A DNA stretch of 64,000 bases from Streptosporangium lutulentum (GTDB lineage: Bacteria > Actinomycetota > Actinomycetes > Streptosporangiales > Streptosporangiaceae), in the NCBI RefSeq assembly GCF_030811455.1, contig NZ_JAUSQU010000001.1:8060001-8124000 (forward strand), given 5' to 3'. A model generated the notes under the pieces. The model was given only the letters and a program-made list of their open reading frames with translations. It was not told the origin of the DNA and did no database searches. Both the position numbers and the translations under genes were made by a program. Below, piece by piece: positions 7,575 to 16,283 of the stretch; positions within the stretch are counted from its first letter, which is position 1; each line of letters opens with the position of its first letter.

Positions 7575-8693
7575 CTAACGCCTCGCGGACCATTTCCGGC
7601 CGAACAGCATGATGACCGGGAGCGTGCACAGCAGCGGGCCGACGACGGCCAGGGGCCTTTCCAGCCACCAGAACAGGTCGGGGGGCACCACCTGGCCGGG
7701 CGGCTCCCCACCGAGCAGCCACCAGGTCAGCGCCACCCAGATCGCCATGCCGGTCGTGTGGAACAGGAACAGCGGCAGCGCGAACCTGTTGACCGTCTCG
7801 TTGACGCGCTGCCACCTCGGGCGCTCCAGCAGGCGCTCCATGGACGGCCTCAGGACCTCCACCAGGCCGATCTGGAAGACCAGCAGCGCCACGATGACGA
7901 AGGTCGGCGGCGCCATGTTGGACAGCTTGTCGCCGGGCACGCCCACCATCGAGCCCGGGTAGATGCCCGAGTAGACCAGCCCGAACAGGCCGAACAACCC
8001 GGTCCACAGGATGGCCACGTCGAACTGGCGGGGCAGGGCCACCACCCTGTCGTAGAAGAACCCCGCCTGGTGGGCCAGGCCCCAGACGATGATCATGTTG
8101 AGCCAGCCCGCGGCCTCGTACCCGTAGCGCAGCCGCAGCACGTCGACGACCAGTGCCGCCCCCGCGAGCCAGATGAGGACCAGCACGTCGAAGCGGCGGT
8201 GCAGCCACAGCGAGACGGGGAGCAGGGCGACCAGCACGAGGTAGACGGCGATGAACCACAGCGGGCTGATGATGAGCAGGACGACCCGGTCCATCCAGCC
8301 GATCCCGAACGCCCACGTCACGACCGCACCCAGCACGATCCAGGTAATGGCCAGCGCCAGCGCCGGGACCGCGAGGCTGCGGATGCGCCGCGCGACGAAG
8401 GTTCCGATGCCCACCCCGCGCTCGCGGGCGCGGTTCCAGGACAGGAGGTGGACGTGCCCGCCGACGTAGAAGAAGAGGGGCAGCACCTGGAACAGCCAGG
8501 TGAGGATCCACAACCCCGAGGTGAAGCCCAGCGGGCTCGTCGGCGAGGGACCGTCCGGCCCCCACTGCAGGATCGTGAACGCCCAGTGCCAGAGCACCAC
8601 GACGAGCAGGCTGACGGCCCGGAGCCAGTCGACGTACTTGTCCCGTTGCCCGCCCGCCGTACGGGGACTCGTGTCCCCATCTTGTTCGCTCAT
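7575..8693 (-). CDS. Acyltransferase 3 family integral membrane protein
   Basis: The 372-residue protein starts with a short polar tail then YVDWLRAVSLLVVVLWHWAF, the R..A...V...H signature of acyltransferase family 3 (OatA/NodX-like), with about ten hydrophobic segments to the C-terminus. Such proteins transfer acyl groups to extracytoplasmic sugars, peptidoglycan or lipids. The catalytic His is present within WHW. It is the third gene of a minus-strand operon, starting 16 bases after the nuoD-like gene, so it is probably under the same SAM-IV riboswitch. The substrate cannot be told from sequence. Confidence 0.85.
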   Translation of the reverse strand: MSEQDGDTSPRTAGGQRDKYVDWLRAVSLLVVVLWHWAFTILQWGPDGPSPTSPLGFTSGLWILTWLFQVLPLFFYVGGHVHLLSWNRARERGVGIGTFVARRIRSLAVPALALAITWIVLGAVVTWAFGIGWMDRVVLLIISPLWFIAVYLVLVALLPVSLWLHRRFDVLVLIWLAGAALVVDVLRLRYGYEAAGWLNMIIVWGLAHQAGFFYDRVVALPRQFDVAILWTGLFGLFGLVYSGIYPGSMVGVPGDKLSNMAPPTFVIVALLVFQIGLVEVLRPSMERLLERPRWQRVNETVNRFALPLFLFHTTGMAIWVALTWWLLGGEPPGQVVPPDLFWWLERPLAVVGPLLCTLPVIMLFGRKWSARR

Positions 8694-8709
8694 GTGCTCC
8701 TGCCGTGCC

Positions 8710-9915
8710 TCATTTGTCGATGTCCCCGACGACGAAGAACATCGAGCCGAGGATGGCGACCATGTCGGAGATCAGGTGGCCGGGGAGCATCTCCCGCAGC
8801 ACCTGGACGTTGTTGTAGGAGGCGGAGCGCAGCTTCATGCGCCACGGGGTCTTCTCCCCACGGGAGACCAGGTAGTAGCCGTTGATGCCCAGCGGGTTCT
8901 CGGTCCAGGCGTAGGTGTGCCCCTCGGGCACCTTGAGCACCTTGGGCAGGCGCTGGTTGATCGGGCCCTGAGGCAGGTCGAGGAGCCGCTCCACGCAGGC
9001 GTCGGCCAGGTCCAGGGAGACCTTCACCTGCTCCAGCAGCACCTCGAACCGGGCGTGACAGTCTCCGGCCGACCGGGTGACGACCTTCACCGGCAGCTCG
9101 CCGTAGGCCAGGTAGGGCTCGTCCCTGCGCAGGTCGATGTCCACGCCCGAGGCGCGGGCGATCGGGCCGCTCACGCCGTACTGCATGATCGTCTCGCGGT
9201 CCAGGACGCCCACCCCGCGCGTGCGGGCGAGGAAGATCTCGTTGCCGGCGATCAGGTTCTCGATGTCGGGCAGCCGCCGCCGCACGTCCGCGACGGCCTG
9301 GGAGACCCGGTTCGTCCATCCCAGGGGCAGATCCTCCTTGAGGCCGCCGACCCGGTTGAACATGTAGTGCATGCGCCCGCCGGAGATCTCCTCCATCACG
9401 GCCTGAAGGGTCTCACGCTCCCGGAACGCGTAGAAGACCGGCGTGATCGCACCGAGCTCCAGCGGATAGGACCCGAGGAACATCAGGTGGCTCAGCACCC
9501 GGTTGAGCTCGGCCATCAGGGTGCGCGTCCAGACCGCCCTGACCGGCACCTCCATGCCGAGCATCCGCTCCACCGCGAGCACGACGCCCAGCTCGTTCGA
9601 GAAGGCCGACAGCCAGTCGTGCCGGTTGGCCAGCACGATGATCTGCCGGTAGTCGCGGACCTCGAACAGCTTCTCCGCGCCGCGGTGCATGTAGCCCACG
9701 ATCGGCTCGGCCGAGCTGATCCGCTCGCCGTCCAGCGTGAGCCGCAGCCGCAGCACCCCGTGCGTGGACGGGTGCTGCGGCCCGATGTTGAGGATCATGT
9801 CCTCGGTCGCGAGCTCCTTGCCGTGCGTGTCGGGCACGGCCTCCGCTCCGGCCCCGATCCCCACGCTTATCGTCCGGGGCGCGCCTTCGGCATGAGGCTC
9901 AGTCATAAGACCCAT
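8710..9915 (-). CDS. nuoD: Orphan NADH-quinone oxidoreductase subunit D (NuoD-type)
   Basis: NuoD is the 49-kDa peripheral subunit of complex I that forms part of the quinone site with NuoB. The 401-residue product has the expected landmarks: NIGPQHPSTHGVLRLRLTLDGE, GYMHRGAEKLFE, NRHDWLSAFSNELG, GNEIFLARTRGVGVL and the C-terminal GDIDK. No other nuo gene lies in the window, so this is a stand-alone paralogue, like the extra nuoD copy near the folate operon in Streptomyces. It sits 10 bases after an aminotransferase gene and before an acyltransferase gene. The start may be at either Met of MGLM. It could serve the main complex or an alternative one. Confidence 0.9.
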   Translation of the reverse strand: MGLMTEPHAEGAPRTISVGIGAGAEAVPDTHGKELATEDMILNIGPQHPSTHGVLRLRLTLDGERISSAEPIVGYMHRGAEKLFEVRDYRQIIVLANRHDWLSAFSNELGVVLAVERMLGMEVPVRAVWTRTLMAELNRVLSHLMFLGSYPLELGAITPVFYAFRERETLQAVMEEISGGRMHYMFNRVGGLKEDLPLGWTNRVSQAVADVRRRLPDIENLIAGNEIFLARTRGVGVLDRETIMQYGVSGPIARASGVDIDLRRDEPYLAYGELPVKVVTRSAGDCHARFEVLLEQVKVSLDLADACVERLLDLPQGPINQRLPKVLKVPEGHTYAWTENPLGINGYYLVSRGEKTPWRMKLRSASYNNVQVLREMLPGHLISDMVAILGSMFFVVGDIDK

Positions 9916-9924
9916 GCTGTCACG

Positions 9925-11220
9925 TCAGCCGCGTGAGACAAGATCCTGCAAAGCGGTGATCAGGCGGTCGACATGTTCCTCGGTGGTGCCGATGCCGATG
10001 GAGGCGCGGACGGCGGAGGCGGTGACGTCGTCGCAGCCCCCGTCGGCGGTGCCGAGAAGGTGGCGGACGAACGGATGGGCGCAGAACTTGCCGTCGCGCA
10101 CGCCGATGCCGTAGTCACCGGACAGGACCTCGGCGACCTCGCGGGCGGTGAAGCCCTCCACCACGAAGGAGACGATGCCGACGCGGGGGTGATCGGGGCC
10201 CCACAGGGAGAGCTCGTGCACGCCCCGGACGGCGGTGATGCCGTCGCGCAGGCGGCTCAGAAGGCGCTCCTCCTCGCGGAGCAGCACGGTCCAGCCGGTG
10301 GCGGTCAGGGCGTCGCAGGCGGCGGCCAGCGCGACGGCGCCCAGGACGTTCGGGGTTCCGGCCTCGTGGCGGGTCTCGGGGTCGTCGTGCCACTCGGTCT
10401 CGTCGTCGTTCACGGTCTTCACCGCGCCGCCGCCCTTGAGGTACGGCTCCGCCTCCGCCAGCCAGTCCGAACGGCCGATCAGGGCGCCCGTGCCGAACGG
10501 GGCGTAGAGCTTGTGACCGGAGAAGACCACATAGTCCAGGTCGAGCGCCGTCAGGTTGAGACGGCGATGCGGGACGAGCTGGGCGGCGTCGACGAGGATG
10601 CGGGCGCCGTGGCGGTGGGCGATGTGGGCCAGGGCGGCGATCGGCCAGAGCTCGCCGGTGACGTTGGAGGCGGCGGTGACGACCAGCAGCTTGGGACCGT
10701 CGATCCCGGCCAGGGCCTCGTCGGCGGCGCGGACGGCCTCGCCGGGGAAGGCGGGGATCGCGAGCCGTACGGCGGTGCCCCAGGGCAGGAGCGAGGCGTG
10801 GTGCTCGGTGTCGAAGACCACGGCGGTGGTCCCCTCGGGCAGGCTACGGGCCAGCAGGTTGGTCGCGTCGGTGGTGTTGCGGGTGAAGATCACCGAGTCG
10901 TCGGGGCGGGCCCCGGCGAAGGCTCGGACGGTGTGCCGGGCCTGTTCGTAGCGGGCCGTCGTGAGCTGGGAGGCGTACCCGGCGCCCCGGTGGACGCTGG
11001 AGTACGCCGGGAGCGCGGCGGTGACGGCGGCGCTCACGGGCTCCAGACAGGGGGCGCTGGCGGCGTAGTCGAGGTTGGCGTAGGGGATCAGCCTGCCGCC
11101 CCTGACCGGGACCTCCAGGTCGGAGCCGAGCACCGGGGGAATCCGCCGCTCCGCGGGCGCGGGGCGCGCCGGGGTGGTCGCGGACGTGGAGGCGGGAGTG
11201 AGAATCGTCAATGTGGACAC
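9925..11220 (-). CDS. PLP-dependent class V aminotransferase (cysteine desulfurase-like)
   Basis: The 431-residue fold-type I PLP enzyme contains YANLDYAASAPC near the N-terminus, the FTRNTTDATNLLA and DTEHHASLLPW segments, the PLP aspartate region ILVDAAQLVPH and the Schiff-base lysine in FSGHKLYAPFGTG. This pattern fits SufS/Csd-like cysteine desulfurases and related class V enzymes. GTG 11220 has GAAGGAG 7 bases upstream. A SAM-IV riboswitch lies in its leader, suggesting a sulfur-related role, since these RNAs repress methionine/cysteine genes. It heads an operon with the nuoD-like and acyltransferase genes. A desulfurase, lyase or aminotransferase activity is possible. Confidence 0.85.
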   Translation of the reverse strand: MSTLTILTPASTSATTPARPAPAERRIPPVLGSDLEVPVRGGRLIPYANLDYAASAPCLEPVSAAVTAALPAYSSVHRGAGYASQLTTARYEQARHTVRAFAGARPDDSVIFTRNTTDATNLLARSLPEGTTAVVFDTEHHASLLPWGTAVRLAIPAFPGEAVRAADEALAGIDGPKLLVVTAASNVTGELWPIAALAHIAHRHGARILVDAAQLVPHRRLNLTALDLDYVVFSGHKLYAPFGTGALIGRSDWLAEAEPYLKGGGAVKTVNDDETEWHDDPETRHEAGTPNVLGAVALAAACDALTATGWTVLLREEERLLSRLRDGITAVRGVHELSLWGPDHPRVGIVSFVVEGFTAREVAEVLSGDYGIGVRDGKFCAHPFVRHLLGTADGGCDDVTASAVRASIGIGTTEEHVDRLITALQDLVSRG

Positions 11221-11304
11221 GCCAAGGCTCCTTCGAGGTCATCGGACCCCAACCCATGGCGTTGGTGCGTGGAGCCCGCGCTTGCCCGACGCGCTACGCG
11301 TCGG

Positions 11305-11390
11305 ACCAGGTCCTCACCCGGGGCACCCCGCCGCGGACGCGAGGGTTGCCGGCCAGCGAGCCGGGGCTTGTCACTGGCACTCATGACCTA
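11305..11390 (-). promoter_or_regulatory. SAM-IV riboswitch upstream of the class V aminotransferase
   Basis: Read on the minus strand, the leader contains GGTCATGAGTGCCAG, then CAAGCCCCGGCTCGCTGG, CCGGCAACCCTC and GGGGTGCCCCGGGTGAGGACC. The terminal AGGTC/GACCT pairs close the P1 helix. This is the conserved core of the actinobacterial SAM-IV class (SAM-I-like core, GGCAACCC and GTGCC elements). Downstream on the same RNA are a GACGCG/CGCGTC hairpin (11288-11302) and GGCTCC (11271-11276), which can pair with GGAGCC overlapping the Shine-Dalgarno (11226-11231), a plausible expression platform. Boundaries are good to a few bases. Confidence 0.8.
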
Positions 11391-11397
11391 CCCGGGA

Positions 11398-11428
11398 ACT
11401 ATAACCGACGTCCGGCCGTGTCCTGCAA
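11398..11428 (-). promoter_or_regulatory. Promoter of the SAM-IV riboswitch operon
   Basis: On the minus strand a -35-like TTGCAG and a -10 TATAGT are separated by 19 bases, placing the transcription start just before the riboswitch. The -10 is close to consensus. Confidence 0.5.
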
Positions 11429-11604
11429 GTACCTACGGGGGGATTGAGGTCGCCTCTCCCGTTCGCGGCGACGGCCGGACGGCGTCCCCCGTGTTGTGAA
11501 TGTGATCAGCCGTTATTCCCCAGAAGGAACTCATGGGGCTTCCCAGTCGTCCTGGCAGGCAACCGGTGAAACGTCCAGGCAGCCGGGCGACCAAGGAGGA
11601 AACG

Positions 11605-12516
11605 ATGGACTGGGTGACCAACCCGGAGATATGGATAGGGTTCTTCACCCTTGTCGCGCTTGAGATCGTCCTGGGGATCGACAACATCATCTTCATTTCG
11701 ATCCTCGCGGGCAAGCTTCCTCCCGAGCAGCGCGACAAAGCCCGCAAACTCGGCCTCGCCGCCGCCCTGATCAGTCGTCTGGCCCTGTTACTCGGGCTGT
11801 CGTGGGTGGTGAGGCTCACGGCCCCGCTCTTCGAGGTCTTCGGGCATGGGATATCCGGGCGCGATCTGATCCTGATACTCGGAGGGCTGTTCCTGCTGGG
11901 CAAGAGCGTCTTCGAGATGCACGACAGCCTGGAGGGCAAGTCCGGCCACGCCGGCGGCAAGGTGGCGGCCTCCTTCACCGCCGTGATCCTGCAGATCATG
12001 GTCCTCGACGTCGTCTTCTCGCTCGACTCCGTGATCACCGCGGTCGGCATGGTCGACGAGCTCGGCGTCATGATCGCGGCCGTCATCGTCTCGGTCATCG
12101 TGATGCTCGTCGCCTCCGGGCCGATCAGCCGCTTCGTGGACCGGCACCCGAGCATCAAGATGCTCGCCCTGTCCTTCCTGGTGCTGATCGGCGTCGTGCT
12201 CATCGCCGAGGGCTTCGAGCAGCACATCTCCAAGGGCTACATCTACTTCGCGATGGCCTTCTCGCTTCTGGTGGAGCTGCTGAACATCCGGATGCGCAGC
12301 AAGGCGGGCAAGGGGGAGCCTGTCGCGCTGCACCAGCGCTACGGGGCCGAAGGCCAGGCCGGCGAGCGGACCGGCTCTTCTGAGGACAAGGCCGGCGAGC
12401 GGACCGGCTCCTCCGAGGCGGACGGCCAGGTGGGTGAGCGGCCCGGCTCTCCCAAGGCCGATAGCCAGGGCTCTCCCAAGGCCGACGGCCAGGTGGGTGA
12501 GCGGACCGACTCCTGA
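11605..12516 (+). CDS. TerC family membrane protein with repetitive hydrophilic tail
   Basis: The 303-residue product starts MDWVTNPEIWIGFFTLVALEIVLGIDNIIFIS and has about seven hydrophobic segments with the paired acidic signatures GIDNIIF and VFSLDSVI typical of TerC proteins, which are linked to tellurite resistance and metal (Mn) homeostasis. ATG 11605 has an excellent AAGGAGG at 11593-11599; an upstream in-frame start lacks such a site. The last ~55 residues are degenerate repeats of the type QAGERTGSSE / QVGERPGSPKA and are probably cytoplasmic and disordered. In the 384-base gap upstream (11221-11604) are the divergent SAM-IV leader and a CCTGG/CCAGG stem-rich TerC leader whose role I cannot assign. 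Confidence 0.9.
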   Translation: MDWVTNPEIWIGFFTLVALEIVLGIDNIIFISILAGKLPPEQRDKARKLGLAAALISRLALLLGLSWVVRLTAPLFEVFGHGISGRDLILILGGLFLLGKSVFEMHDSLEGKSGHAGGKVAASFTAVILQIMVLDVVFSLDSVITAVGMVDELGVMIAAVIVSVIVMLVASGPISRFVDRHPSIKMLALSFLVLIGVVLIAEGFEQHISKGYIYFAMAFSLLVELLNIRMRSKAGKGEPVALHQRYGAEGQAGERTGSSEDKAGERTGSSEADGQVGERPGSPKADSQGSPKADGQVGERTDS

Positions 12517-12521
12517 CGCCA

Positions 12522-12608
12522 GGTGCTCGCCCGTCCCACGGGCGAGCACCCGGCCGGCGCCGAGGAGGTACCGGCGTGAGCCCGGTCTTCACGAAGGCCG
12601 GGCTCACG
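12522..12608 (+). terminator. Two perfect tandem hairpins after terC
   Basis: The first hairpin (12522-12550) has 13-bp perfect arms GGTGCTCGCCCGT / ACGGGCGAGCACC with a 3-base loop. The second (12575-12608) has 11-bp arms CGTGAGCCCGG / CCGGGCTCACG. Neither is followed by a T-run, as is common for actinobacterial terminators. They begin 6 bases after the terC stop. Confidence 0.65.
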
Positions 12609-12672
12609 CCGGTGGCCCGGCTACGGCGGACGTCATCGACCTGTCGATCAGCCCCTTGTTAAAGTCCAGGTG

Positions 12673-13938
12673 ATGCCCCGCCTTGTGGATCTTCCTGGAT
12701 ATCGCAGGTTCTGGGTCGCCTCGACGGTGTCGATCTTCGGCGCGCACGTGACCACCGTCGCCCTCCAGATCTTCGTGGTGGTCGCCCTGCACGCCACCGC
12801 CTTCGAACTGGGCCTGATGAACGCGGCCCGATGGCTGCCGTACCTGCTGTTCGGACTGGTCGCAGGGGTGCTCGTCGATCGGTGCCGCCGTAAGCCGATC
12901 CTGGTCGGCACCGATTTCGGACGGGCCGCGCTGGTCTGCGTGATCCCGCTGCTGTACGTCGCCGAGCTGCTCACCATGCCGGCGTTGATCGCCTACGTCA
13001 TGGTCTTCGGGCTGCTGTCGCTGCTGTTCGACGCGGCCAACCAGTCCTTTCTGCCCCGGCTGGTGCCCCGGAAGCTCCTCATCCCGGCCAACGCCCGGCT
13101 GGAACAGTCCGACTCCGTGGCCCAGACGGCCGGGCCGCTGCTCGCCGGGGCGCTCATCCAGGTGGTCGGCGCGCCGGTGGCGATGCTGGTCGACGCCGCC
13201 TCCTACCTGGTCTCCGGCGTGCTCCTCGCCTCGATCTCCGTCACCGAACGGGCCCAGCCGGCCTCGCGGCGCGACCTGAGGGCCGAGGTGCGCGAAGGAC
13301 TGTCCTGGATCTACCGCCATCGGACCCTCGCCCCGATGGCCGTGACCTCACATGCCTGGTTCCTGTTCCACAGCATGCTCGGCACGGTCTTCGTGGCCTA
13401 CGCGCTGGACGCGCGCGAGCTTGACCTCGGGGCGTTCTGGCTGGGAGCCGCCTACGCCTGCGGCGGCGTCGGCGCCTTTCTCGGCGGGGCGCTGGCCGGA
13501 TGGGCGGGCCGGCGGTTCGACGCCGGTCCGACCGTGATCGCCGCCCATGCTCTGATGGCGCCGGCCTGGGCACTGATGCCGCTGGCCGTACCCGGACTCG
13601 CGGTGTTCGTGATGGTCGCTCTCTCCCAGTTCCTGTTCTGGGTGGCCATGGGCGTCACGGGCCCCAACGAGCTCGGCTACCGCCAGTCCGTGACCCCCGA
13701 TGGGCTGCAGGGCCGGATGAACACCACCATCCGCTCCCTCAACCGGGCCGCGGTCGTCGTCGGCGCGCCCCTCGGCGGGTTTCTGGCCGTCGCGACCGGC
13801 TACCGGACGGCACTCTGGATCGGCGTCGCCGGGTTCGTTCTGGTGGCACTGGCAATGGCGGTCTCCCCGTTCCGGCACGCCCGATACGCCGACGCCGTTG
13901 ACCCCGGCCCCGAGCCGGATTTCACCGTGGGGGTCTGA
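12673..13938 (+). CDS. MFS transporter (MFS_3/EntS-like exporter)
   Basis: The product has about 421 residues and roughly twelve hydrophobic segments. The N-terminus (YRRFWVASTVSIFGAHVTTVAL) and the loop GLVAGVLVDRCRRKP, with G..aG.l.DR.rrk, are characteristic of the MFS_3 subfamily related to the enterobactin exporter EntS and macrolide exporters. It probably exports a small molecule by proton antiport. ATG 12673 (or the adjacent GTG 12670) has no clear Shine-Dalgarno. A P450 gene follows about 90 bases downstream on the same strand but has its own promoter. The substrate is unknown. Confidence 0.85.
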   Translation: MPRLVDLPGYRRFWVASTVSIFGAHVTTVALQIFVVVALHATAFELGLMNAARWLPYLLFGLVAGVLVDRCRRKPILVGTDFGRAALVCVIPLLYVAELLTMPALIAYVMVFGLLSLLFDAANQSFLPRLVPRKLLIPANARLEQSDSVAQTAGPLLAGALIQVVGAPVAMLVDAASYLVSGVLLASISVTERAQPASRRDLRAEVREGLSWIYRHRTLAPMAVTSHAWFLFHSMLGTVFVAYALDARELDLGAFWLGAAYACGGVGAFLGGALAGWAGRRFDAGPTVIAAHALMAPAWALMPLAVPGLAVFVMVALSQFLFWVAMGVTGPNELGYRQSVTPDGLQGRMNTTIRSLNRAAVVVGAPLGGFLAVATGYRTALWIGVAGFVLVALAMAVSPFRHARYADAVDPGPEPDFTVGV

Positions 13939-13989
13939 CGGCTGCGACGGCCGCCTTTCTGCGGCCTCGACCAGGAAGATCCCGGTGTA

Positions 13990-14018
13990 TTGGTGGAGTA
14001 GTAGGTCAGGATTACGAT
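13990..14018 (+). promoter_or_regulatory. Leaderless promoter of the P450 gene at 14025
   Basis: TTGGTG (13990-13995) and TACGAT (14013-14018) are spaced by 17 bases, and the GTG start follows 6 bases after the -10. This is a good sigma-70-type promoter geometry and predicts that transcription starts at the start codon. Confidence 0.55.
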
Positions 14019-14024
14019 GCTTAA

Positions 14025-15224
14025 GTGCTATTTGATCCTTGGAATCCGGAATTTGTCGCCCATCCTTACGACGTCTACGACGAGCTGAGGCGGGAGCGGC
14101 CGGTCAGTTTCTTCGAACCGACCGGTCAGTGGCTGATCGCCCGGCACGCCGATGTCAACGCGCTCCTGCGTGACCGCAGGCTTGGCCGCTCCTACCTGCA
14201 CGTGGCCACGCACCAGGAGTTCGGCAGGCAGGACGACCCCGAGTTCCAGGATCCGTTCTGGCGGGTGGTCAGGGCTGGAATGCTCGACGTCGAGCCGCCG
14301 GTCCACACCCGGCTCCGGCGGCTGGTGTCCAAGGCGTTCACCCCTCGCATGGTCGAGGCGCTCCGCCCCAAGGTCGCCCGGATCGCCGGCGAGCTCGTGG
14401 ACGGCTTCGTCGAGCGCGGCGGCGGCGACCTCATCTCCGAGGTCGCCGAGCCGCTTCCGGTGACCGTGATCGCGGAGATGCTCGGCGTGCCGGAGGCCGA
14501 CCGGCACCTGCTGCGGCCCTGGTCGGCGGACATCTGCAAGATGTACGAGCTCAACCCCTCGGTCGAGGCCCAGCACACCGCCGTGCGCGCGTCCGAGGAG
14601 TTCTCCGACTACCTCATCGGGCTGGCCCGCAGCCGCAGGACGAACCCCGGTGACGACCTGATCAGCGCCCTCGCCCTGGTGGCGGAGGAGGGTGACAAAC
14701 TCACCGAGGAAGAGCTGGTCGGCACGTGCGTGCTGCTGCTCAACGCCGGGCACGAGGCCACCGTCAACGTCACCGGCAACGGCTGGTGGTCGCTGTTCCG
14801 CAACCCGGCCGAGCTGGACCGGCTCCGCGCGGACCACGACCTGCTGCCCACCGCGGTCGAGGAGATGATGCGCTGGGACACCCCGCTGCAGATGTTCGAG
14901 CGCTGGGTTCTGGAGGACATCTCGGTGGGCGGGTTCGACATCCCCCGCGGCACCGAGGTGGCGCTGCTGTTCGGCTCGGCCAACCGCGACCCCGAGGTCT
15001 TCGCCGACCCCGATCGTCTGGACGTGGGCCGGACGGACAACCCGCACATCTCCTTCGGCGCCGGCATCCACTTCTGCCTGGGCGCGCCACTGGCCAGGAT
15101 CGAGCTGATCGAGTCGTTCGGCGCGCTGCTGCGCCGGGCGCCGAAGCTGGGACTGGCCGCCGAGCCGTCCTGGGGTCCGGGCTATGTCATCCGGGGCCTG
15201 GAATCCCTCCAGGTCCAGGTCTGA
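14025..15224 (+). CDS. Cytochrome P450 (bacterial class I type)
   Basis: This 399-residue soluble haem monooxygenase has the I-helix oxygen-activation motif in LLLNAGHEATVN, the K-helix ExxR in VEEMMRW, and the haem loop FGAGIHFCLGAPLARIE with the Cys ligand. It resembles CYP107/CYP105-like bacterial enzymes that need ferredoxin and ferredoxin reductase, neither of which lies in the window. GTG 14025 is supported by an apparently leaderless promoter. It converges on the MidA-like gene. The substrate is unknown; xenobiotic or secondary-metabolite oxidation is typical of the family. Confidence 0.93.
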   Translation: MLFDPWNPEFVAHPYDVYDELRRERPVSFFEPTGQWLIARHADVNALLRDRRLGRSYLHVATHQEFGRQDDPEFQDPFWRVVRAGMLDVEPPVHTRLRRLVSKAFTPRMVEALRPKVARIAGELVDGFVERGGGDLISEVAEPLPVTVIAEMLGVPEADRHLLRPWSADICKMYELNPSVEAQHTAVRASEEFSDYLIGLARSRRTNPGDDLISALALVAEEGDKLTEEELVGTCVLLLNAGHEATVNVTGNGWWSLFRNPAELDRLRADHDLLPTAVEEMMRWDTPLQMFERWVLEDISVGGFDIPRGTEVALLFGSANRDPEVFADPDRLDVGRTDNPHISFGAGIHFCLGAPLARIELIESFGALLRRAPKLGLAAEPSWGPGYVIRGLESLQVQV

Positions 15225-15317
15225 GCGCGGGCCGGGTGCGAGCGCGGGCCGATCTCAGGTCCGGCTCTGTTCTCGGGTCGTGTGGGCGGTCTCGGGTCGT
15301 GTGCGGGCGGGCCGATC

Positions 15318-16283
15318 TCACGTCCGGGTCTGGGCGAGCCAGCCGAACCCGCCGAGCCCCTCGGCGGCGATCAGCTCCGCCTCCTCGGAGGCCCTCGTGA
15401 GGGCCTGGAGGTAGCCGCGCGGATCGCTGCGGGCGTGTTCGAGGGACGGGCGCGTCCCGGTGACGCCGAGGGCGCGCAACGCCTCCCGCTGGGTGGTCAG
15501 GGTCGTCGTGACGGCCCCGGCGCGCTCCCCGGCACGGGCACAGGAGTCGAGGGCCACGTGCGCGGTGACGTCGCACGAGCCGTCCGGCACGGGCGCGACC
15601 GTCGTCCCGTCGCGGTATCCGGCCAGGGTGCCGTACGGCGGGCGGTTGTCCGCGAAGTGCGCGTAGTCGATCGCGATCGCCCGGCCACATGCCAGCCGTA
15701 CGATCACCGACGCCCAGGCCTCGTCGCGGGGCCTGCCGATCTCCGCCCGCTCGCCCGTGGCCCGCATCGGCCACCAGCGGGCCAGCCAGGCCAGATCGTC
15801 CTCCTGCGGTCTCCCGCCCAGCCTCTCCTTGCCGTCGGAGACGTTGACCATGACCAGCCGGGGCCCGTCCGCCGTCTGCTCGACGATGTCCACGGGGACG
15901 TTGTCCAGCCACTCGTTGGCGATGACCAGCCCGTGGATCGCGTCGGGAACGACTGTCGCCCAGGCGATCTCCTCCGGTAGCGGGGCGGGCCGGGAGGCCA
16001 GATCCACCCCGGTGACCCGCAGCCGGGAACGGAGCTCGGGAGGCGCGGCGGCGAGCATGCCGGCGGCCAGCCTGCCCTCACCGGCGCCGATGTCCACGAG
16101 ATCGACCACCGGAGGGTGGCCGAGCGCGCCGTCCACCGCGATGAGCTCGCGCAGCATGGCCTCGGCGAAGGCGGGAGAGGCGCCGACCGAGGTCACGAAA
16201 TGACCGGAGGGACGCTCCCGCAGGTAGAACCCGCTCTCGCCGTAGAGCGCCTGCTCCATCGCGGCACGCCAGGTGAGCCACAT
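15318..16283 (-). CDS. MidA-like (DUF185) SAM-dependent methyltransferase
   Basis: The 321-residue product contains the Rossmann SAM motif VVDLVDIGAGEGRLAAGML followed by VTGVDLASRP and the family segment IANEWLDNVPVDIVEQ, characteristic of DUF185 (MidA/NDUFAF7) methyltransferases. Mitochondrial NDUFAF7 methylates an arginine of the NDUFS2 subunit (the NuoD homologue) during complex I assembly; a bacterial counterpart near a nuoD-like gene is suggestive but unproven. I chose ATG 16283 (MWLTWRAAMEQALYG) because an upstream in-frame Met adds an unconserved stretch. The gap between this gene and the P450 (15225-15317) holds a GGGCCGATCTCA direct repeat. Confidence 0.8.
   Translation of the reverse strand: MWLTWRAAMEQALYGESGFYLRERPSGHFVTSVGASPAFAEAMLRELIAVDGALGHPPVVDLVDIGAGEGRLAAGMLAAAPPELRSRLRVTGVDLASRPAPLPEEIAWATVVPDAIHGLVIANEWLDNVPVDIVEQTADGPRLVMVNVSDGKERLGGRPQEDDLAWLARWWPMRATGERAEIGRPRDEAWASVIVRLACGRAIAIDYAHFADNRPPYGTLAGYRDGTTVAPVPDGSCDVTAHVALDSCARAGERAGAVTTTLTTQREALRALGVTGTRPSLEHARSDPRGYLQALTRASEEAELIAAEGLGGFGWLAQTRT

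Noticed and set aside
14017..14019. ATG start for the P450 at 14017
   Set aside because: It is out of frame with the P450; the GTG at 14025 fits the frame and the promoter.
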